From assembly GCF_900115785.1 (NCBI RefSeq), contig NZ_FOYS01000006.1, positions 1 to 64,000 of the forward strand: a stretch of 64,000 bases of DNA, given 5' to 3'. The DNA comes from Halogeometricum limi (GTDB lineage Archaea > Halobacteriota > Halobacteria > Halobacteriales > Haloferacaceae). This document shows positions 60,096 to 64,000 of the stretch, in pieces. Each line of letters opens with the position of its first letter. The first letter of the stretch is position 1. Below the pieces are notes generated by a model that was not told where the DNA came from, searched no databases, and saw only the letters and a program-made list of their open reading frames with translations. Both the position numbers and the translations under genes were made by a program.

Positions 60096-62858
60096 TCAGA
60101 GCCGCCTCTCTCCGTCCTCTGCGAGGAGTTCGTCGAGGAGTTTGCGCTCGGCCACGCGGAGATGCCGCGCGAACGTCGGTTGCGCCACCCCGAGTGACTC
60201 TGCGAGGCTACTGGCCGTCCGCTCGCGCGGCCACGCGAAGTAGCCGGAGAAGTACGCGGTCCGAAGCGCCTCGAACTGCCGGTCGGTCAGCGACTCCCGA
60301 AGCCGCGCCCGGAACGACTGTTGCGTCTCGATGGAGCGTTCTCGCGTCCGCTTGGCGCTCAGCTCGGTTCCGGGGAACGTCTCCTGAAGGCGTTCGACGA
60401 ACTCGCGGACGTCGGAGCCGGGCGTGAGTTCGACGACGACGTCGAGTGCGTCCGGCGTCGCGGTGAGCGTTCGGACGACGCCACCCAGTTCTGCGAGCCG
60501 CGACGGGAGCGCTTCGCTCGTCAGTTCGACCTCCAACAGCGTCTCGTCGTCTCGAGTGACGATGTCGCGCACGTGTTCGACGGCGAGGACCGACGACAGC
60601 GAGTCGAGGTCGACTTCGGTCCCCGTCACGGTCAGATAGAGCAGCGTCGACCCGCCCGCCTGCGGAACGCTGCCTTCCAGCCGTATCTCTCCGCCGACCG
60701 TCTGCGCGAGGCGGAGCAGTGGCGCGTTCGGACTCGTGACCCGGACGCCGAGTTCGATGAGCGACTCGGTGTGCAGCGACTCCTTTGCCTCCGCGCCGTT
60801 GATGGCGTTCGCCGTCGTCACGCCGAGTTCCTCGAACATCAGTCGCGTCTGGTCGTCGAACGCGTTCGGCTCCGTCGCGTAGACGGTCAGCGCGCCGTAG
60901 CTGAAGTCGTTGTACTGCAGTGGAACGCTGGCGACCGAGCCGAACTGGCGGTCGAGTGCGTCGCGCCGCCACTGATGGTCGCGAATCTCGGCGCCGACGT
61001 TGTCGACGAGCGTCGTCTCGCCCGAGTCGATGGTCAGCACGCTCGGTTCCGTCGCGAACGCGTCCGGGTCGTCGGCCAGGCGGTCGAGGTAGCCGCGTTC
61101 TTCGCCCGCCCACGCGTGCGGGACGACGGTCTCGGCCACCCGGTCGTACGTTCCGACCCACGCGAACGCGATACTCGGCCCGTCGACCAGTCGTTCGCAG
61201 ACTGCCCGCTCTATCTCCTCGCGCGAGTCGGACTCGACGAGGACGCGGTTGACCTCCCGGAGCAGTTCGTTGAAGCGGTTGAGGTTCGTCAGTTCGTCGT
61301 TTCGCTCGGCGAGTTCGCCCCTGCGACGTTCGAGTTCGACAGAGCGGTCCACCCGGTCGAGTGCGGCCTCGGCGTTCGCCGCGAGGAGGTGGGTCAGCGT
61401 CGACTGTCCGCGCGGGGCGTCTTCGCCGGCGCTGAGCGTCGCGAGGACGCCGTGTTTTCCGAGCGGAATCGCGACGCTCTCGCGGTCGGCCGTCGGGTCG
61501 TTCGCGGCCGCGAGGGTGTCCCACTCGTCGAGCGGCGTGTGGTCGGCCCCGAGATGGACCGTCTCCGCTTCGACGAAACACGTCCACAGAGCGCCGTCGC
61601 CGGGGCCGATAGCGGGGGCCGTCCCCTCCCCCTCCCACACCACCGGCCGGAGTCGACCGACGGCTTCGTCGTAGAGGTAGACGACGACGGACTCCAGTTC
61701 GAGAATCTGCGTCGCGGTGTCGAGTACCGTCTCGGCGACGGCGGGTTTCGTCTGCGACTCGAACAGTTCGCGCGCGGAGCGGTTGAGTGCGGTCAGCGTC
61801 TGCTCGTACCGTTTTCGGTCGCTGATGTCGCGTACGACGCCGACCGACCCGTGCGACCCGTCGCTGAAACTGAGCGCGGAGAAACGCGTCTCGACGGGTA
61901 TCGTCCCCCCGTCCGCGGTCTCGAGTTCGGCGTCGAGACGGCCGTCGTCCAGTTCGCCGGTGAGGATGTCCTGGATGACGTCGCTCGCCTCGACGATAAC
62001 CGACTCGTCTGCGAGGATAGTCGAGTGCGCCCCGATCAACGTCTCTCGGTCGTACCCGGTCATCTCGAGGACGGCGTCGTTCACCTCCGTGATGAGGAAG
62101 TTCTCGTCGAGGGTGTATATCCCGTCGTCGATGGTCTCTAAGATGCGCTCGTACCGGTCGAGCGACTCTCTCGTCTCCGTCTCTTCGGTCACGTCTCGCC
62201 AGCGGATCGCGAGGCCGTCTCGGAGGGGGACCGTCCGCACTGCGACCCGCCGACCGTCGTCCAACGTCTCCTCGAACGCCGCGGCGCTCTCCGAGAGAAC
62301 GGACTCCCAGCAACGCGGAGCGACCGCGCGCGCGTCTGCCCACGCCCGCCACAGCGTCTGGTCGCCGGGTGCGGGTTCCGTCTCGCGGACGACGTCGTCG
62401 AACGCCGTCGTCGCCGAACGGAGTCGCCACCGACGGTCGAGGACGCACACGGCGTCGTCGAACGCGGCGGCCGAGTCGACGAGGTCCGTCGTGGCGACGG
62501 TGTCCGCCGCGTCCAGTTCGGTGACGCCCGTGACCCACGCCAGTCGGGAGGGCAGTGTGTCGTCGGGGGGGAGTACGTCGTCCGCCCCCGCGCGGTACGC
62601 GCGTTCGACCGTCTCGTCGTCGGGGTCCGGAAAGACGGCGAGGACCAGTCCGCCGATTCCGCTCGCTCGTTCCGTCGCTTCGATGCTCGTACAGACGATG
62701 CAGTCCGCGCGCCCGTCCGACTCGACGTCGGCGGCGTCTCCGAGGGCCGTTCGCGTGTCGGCGAGCAACAGTTCGCGAACGTGCGTCGTGTGGGGGCCGT
62801 CACCGAGGAGACTCACCCGTACCTCTGCGGACTGCGATGGAGTCGACTCGGCGGTCAT
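60096..62858 (-). CDS. Bat-like sensor-regulator: PAS, PAS, GAF, GAF, HTH_10
   Basis: A 920-residue protein. Order: about 1-115 receiver-like fold without a clear phospho-acceptor; about 125-225 and 235-355 PAS domains (second: ILETIDDGIYTLDENFLITEVNDAVLEMTGY); 365-510 and 545-690 GAF domains; about 700-850 the bacterio-opsin activator partner domain; 865-912 HTH_10 (LTDRQFEALRTAYFSGYFAWPRERTASSLAESLGVAQPTFARHLRVAERKLL). Bat of Halobacterium has the same plan and activates retinal and bacterioruberin-type isoprenoid genes. Start at the ATG 29 bp after a CTTATTGCC box; an upstream TTG is in frame. Divergent from the terpene-synthase-like gene. Confidence 0.9.
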   Translation of the reverse strand: MTAESTPSQSAEVRVSLLGDGPHTTHVRELLLADTRTALGDAADVESDGRADCIVCTSIEATERASGIGGLVLAVFPDPDDETVERAYRAGADDVLPPDDTLPSRLAWVTGVTELDAADTVATTDLVDSAAAFDDAVCVLDRRWRLRSATTAFDDVVRETEPAPGDQTLWRAWADARAVAPRCWESVLSESAAAFEETLDDGRRVAVRTVPLRDGLAIRWRDVTEETETRESLDRYERILETIDDGIYTLDENFLITEVNDAVLEMTGYDRETLIGAHSTILADESVIVEASDVIQDILTGELDDGRLDAELETADGGTIPVETRFSALSFSDGSHGSVGVVRDISDRKRYEQTLTALNRSARELFESQTKPAVAETVLDTATQILELESVVVYLYDEAVGRLRPVVWEGEGTAPAIGPGDGALWTCFVEAETVHLGADHTPLDEWDTLAAANDPTADRESVAIPLGKHGVLATLSAGEDAPRGQSTLTHLLAANAEAALDRVDRSVELERRRGELAERNDELTNLNRFNELLREVNRVLVESDSREEIERAVCERLVDGPSIAFAWVGTYDRVAETVVPHAWAGEERGYLDRLADDPDAFATEPSVLTIDSGETTLVDNVGAEIRDHQWRRDALDRQFGSVASVPLQYNDFSYGALTVYATEPNAFDDQTRLMFEELGVTTANAINGAEAKESLHTESLIELGVRVTSPNAPLLRLAQTVGGEIRLEGSVPQAGGSTLLYLTVTGTEVDLDSLSSVLAVEHVRDIVTRDDETLLEVELTSEALPSRLAELGGVVRTLTATPDALDVVVELTPGSDVREFVERLQETFPGTELSAKRTRERSIETQQSFRARLRESLTDRQFEALRTAYFSGYFAWPRERTASSLAESLGVAQPTFARHLRVAERKLLDELLAEDGERRL

Positions 62859-63045
62859 GACGAGTGGGTTGCGCTCCCCCGGCAATAAGTGGTCGTTTCA
62901 GACTCGCAGAGAAATTCATTATTTTGTGAATGTATCTGGAATGCTCCAGGAATGCGGCAATATTATATTCTTATTTAGCTGAATGTCTGCTAATCAGGCT
63001 AGTTAAGTAGGAAGATTAATAAATTAGACCCTAATTAATACGGGT
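62859..63045. promoter_or_regulatory. Divergent regulatory region, Bat-like / terpene-synthase-like
   Basis: A 187-bp AT-rich region. Visible: a box for the bat-like gene (about 62882-62892), a run of ATTATATTCTTATTTAGC (62961-62978), and before the plus-strand gene an A/T box ATTAATAAATTAG (63015-63027) about 25 bp before the ATG. An inverted repeat AATTAG-ACC-CTAATT (63022-63036) overlaps that box and could be an operator. Confidence 0.5.
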
Positions 63046-64000
63046 ATGTCGGGGAGAGCAGCATACCAACACTCGGATGGTGTCCTTGGGGGGAACCACG
63101 CAGAGTGTATCGAGGAAGTCCAAGCAACCGAACTACCACCAGCAATCGTCGAACTCTCGAACGAGTACGACCGTCGGGTCGGCGACCGCGACGTGTTCCT
63201 CTGGAAGTGGATTCACACCCTGTTCGACGCGTTCACGCTACCCTGCGTGCCGTCGGAGGCGTGGGAAGAAGTGAAGGAGGCGAAGACGGTGTTCACGATG
63301 TTCATCACCGTCTTAGACGACGTCGCGGACCGGTCGGGGGACGGTGCGACGTTCGAACAGGCCCGCCGCATTCCGTACTCGCCCGAGTCCGTCGACTCGG
63401 AAGCGCCCGGCGTCGACACCGAAGTCGTCGAGTTCGCCGCGAAGCTCTGGGACGACGTTAACGAGCGATTAACGGACGCTCCGTGCTACGAAGAGCATCT
63501 CGACGTGTTCCGGTTCGACATCCGACAAGCGCTCAACGCGATGGAGTACGCGCGCGTCGTCAACGACAACAAAGACATCGCCAACATGGCGGAGTCGCGC
63601 CACCACGGTCCGTTCAACATGGTGATGTTCCCGTACGCGGGGATGGACCTGATGTGGACGCCCGACTTCGACCGGAACGAACTGGGCGAACTCCGGAATC
63701 TCCTCTTGGACCTCCAGAAGATGGCCCGTATCGGAAACTGGGTGACCACGTGGGAACGCGAACTGTTCGAGAACGACTACACCGCGGGAGTCGTCGTCGA
63801 GGCACTGGACGAGAACATCATCACGACCGACGACGACCCCGAGAACGCTATCGCGGCGATCAACGAGCACGAAGTCGTCGACCAGTTCGAGGAGGAGTGG
63901 GAACGACGCTACCGAGAGGTATCGGCCCGCGACTACGGCATCGATAGCTTCGACGCCGACACCCTCGTCCGCGGGATGCGGACGGTCATGGAGTTCCACC
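63046..64000 (+). CDS. Class I terpene-synthase-like protein (3' end outside window)
   Basis: The first 318 residues are visible. It has the Asp-rich metal motif LDDVAD (Asp91, Asp92, Asp95) in helix FTMFITVLDDVADRSGDG, and the second site N231-x3-T235-x3-E239 (GNWVTTWEREL), which is the NSE/DTE triad spacing. Arg185 (AESRHHGP) lies 46 residues before Asn231, where terpene cyclases keep the pyrophosphate-sensing Arg. All-helical, no signal. It is not a trans-prenyltransferase (no second DDxxD) nor a phytoene synthase. Substrate (geranyl, farnesyl or geranylgeranyl diphosphate) is open. Codon use is ordinary for the organism. Confidence 0.7.
   Translation, partial: MSGRAAYQHSDGVLGGNHAECIEEVQATELPPAIVELSNEYDRRVGDRDVFLWKWIHTLFDAFTLPCVPSEAWEEVKEAKTVFTMFITVLDDVADRSGDGATFEQARRIPYSPESVDSEAPGVDTEVVEFAAKLWDDVNERLTDAPCYEEHLDVFRFDIRQALNAMEYARVVNDNKDIANMAESRHHGPFNMVMFPYAGMDLMWTPDFDRNELGELRNLLLDLQKMARIGNWVTTWERELFENDYTAGVVVEALDENIITTDDDPENAIAAINEHEVVDQFEEEWERRYREVSARDYGIDSFDADTLVRGMRTVMEFH

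Noticed and set aside
1-64000. tRNA, rRNA, CRISPR arrays, insertion sequences, attachment sites
   Set aside because: Looked for in the intergenic stretches by cloverleaf pattern, spaced repeats and transposase motifs; none seen.

Overview
The window looks like chromosomal DNA of a haloarchaeon, probably of the Haloferax/Halogeometricum side of the Haloferacales (inference; no 16S gene is present). The signs are GC-rich DNA with strongly acidic, Asp/Glu-rich proteins, TATA-type promoter boxes about 25-35 bp before start codons (leaderless transcripts), haloarchaeal regulator families (Bat-type GAF plus HTH_10, HalOD1), twin-arginine rather than Sec signals on exported proteins, archaeal lipoboxes, and several short CxxC zinc-finger proteins. 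No rRNA, tRNA, CRISPR array or transposase was recognised.

Layout. 0-2.4 kb: small proteins (three zinc-finger mini-proteins, one HTH protein) around an AT-richer, apparently gene-poor stretch (about 625-1534). 2.4-10.2 kb: catabolic enzymes of uncertain pathway: aldehyde dehydrogenase of the Sad/YneI type, an M24-fold protein lacking a metal ligand, tandem and single EthD-domain proteins, an HD protein, an epimerase, and a thiamine-diphosphate enzyme. 10.5-23.5 kb: aerobic phenylacetate (paa) catabolism and related CoA chemistry: 3-hydroxyacyl-CoA dehydrogenase, phenylacetate-CoA ligase, PaaI-type thioesterases, MaoC hydratase, luciferase-like oxidoreductase, the paaABCD epoxidase operon with PaaD split into two genes, a divergent HTH_10 regulator, PaaG isomerase and an amidohydrolase. 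Two exported proteins sit between the two halves.

23.9-55.8 kb is a long surface-polysaccharide or glycoconjugate locus: three family-2 and one family-4 glycosyltransferases, two paralogous flippases, an AsnB-like amidotransferase-fold protein lacking the glutaminase cysteine, three alkaline-phosphatase-superfamily (sulfatase/phosphodiesterase-like) enzymes with Thr in the nucleophile position, two paralogous Tat-exported beta-helix proteins (one with four tandem C-terminal modules), a multi-spanning membrane protein, polysaccharide deacetylase, FkbM methyltransferase, an FG-GAP repeat protein, a sugar isomerase/oxidoreductase pair, DUF354 and DUF1616 proteins and an (alpha/alpha)-barrel protein. 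Many of these genes share a promoter box resembling GGCATAACNAAG, and four have a mini-ORF that starts about 33-40 bp after the box and ends on or next to the GTG start of the main gene.

55.9-64 kb: a large solitary DNA methyltransferase related to type IIG restriction enzymes but with a degenerate nuclease motif, a HalOD1 protein, a 920-residue Bat-like sensor-regulator, and, divergent from it and cut by the window end, a protein with the two metal-binding motifs of class I terpene synthases. The Bat/terpene-synthase-like pair and the mini-ORF-coupled glycan locus are the most interesting parts.
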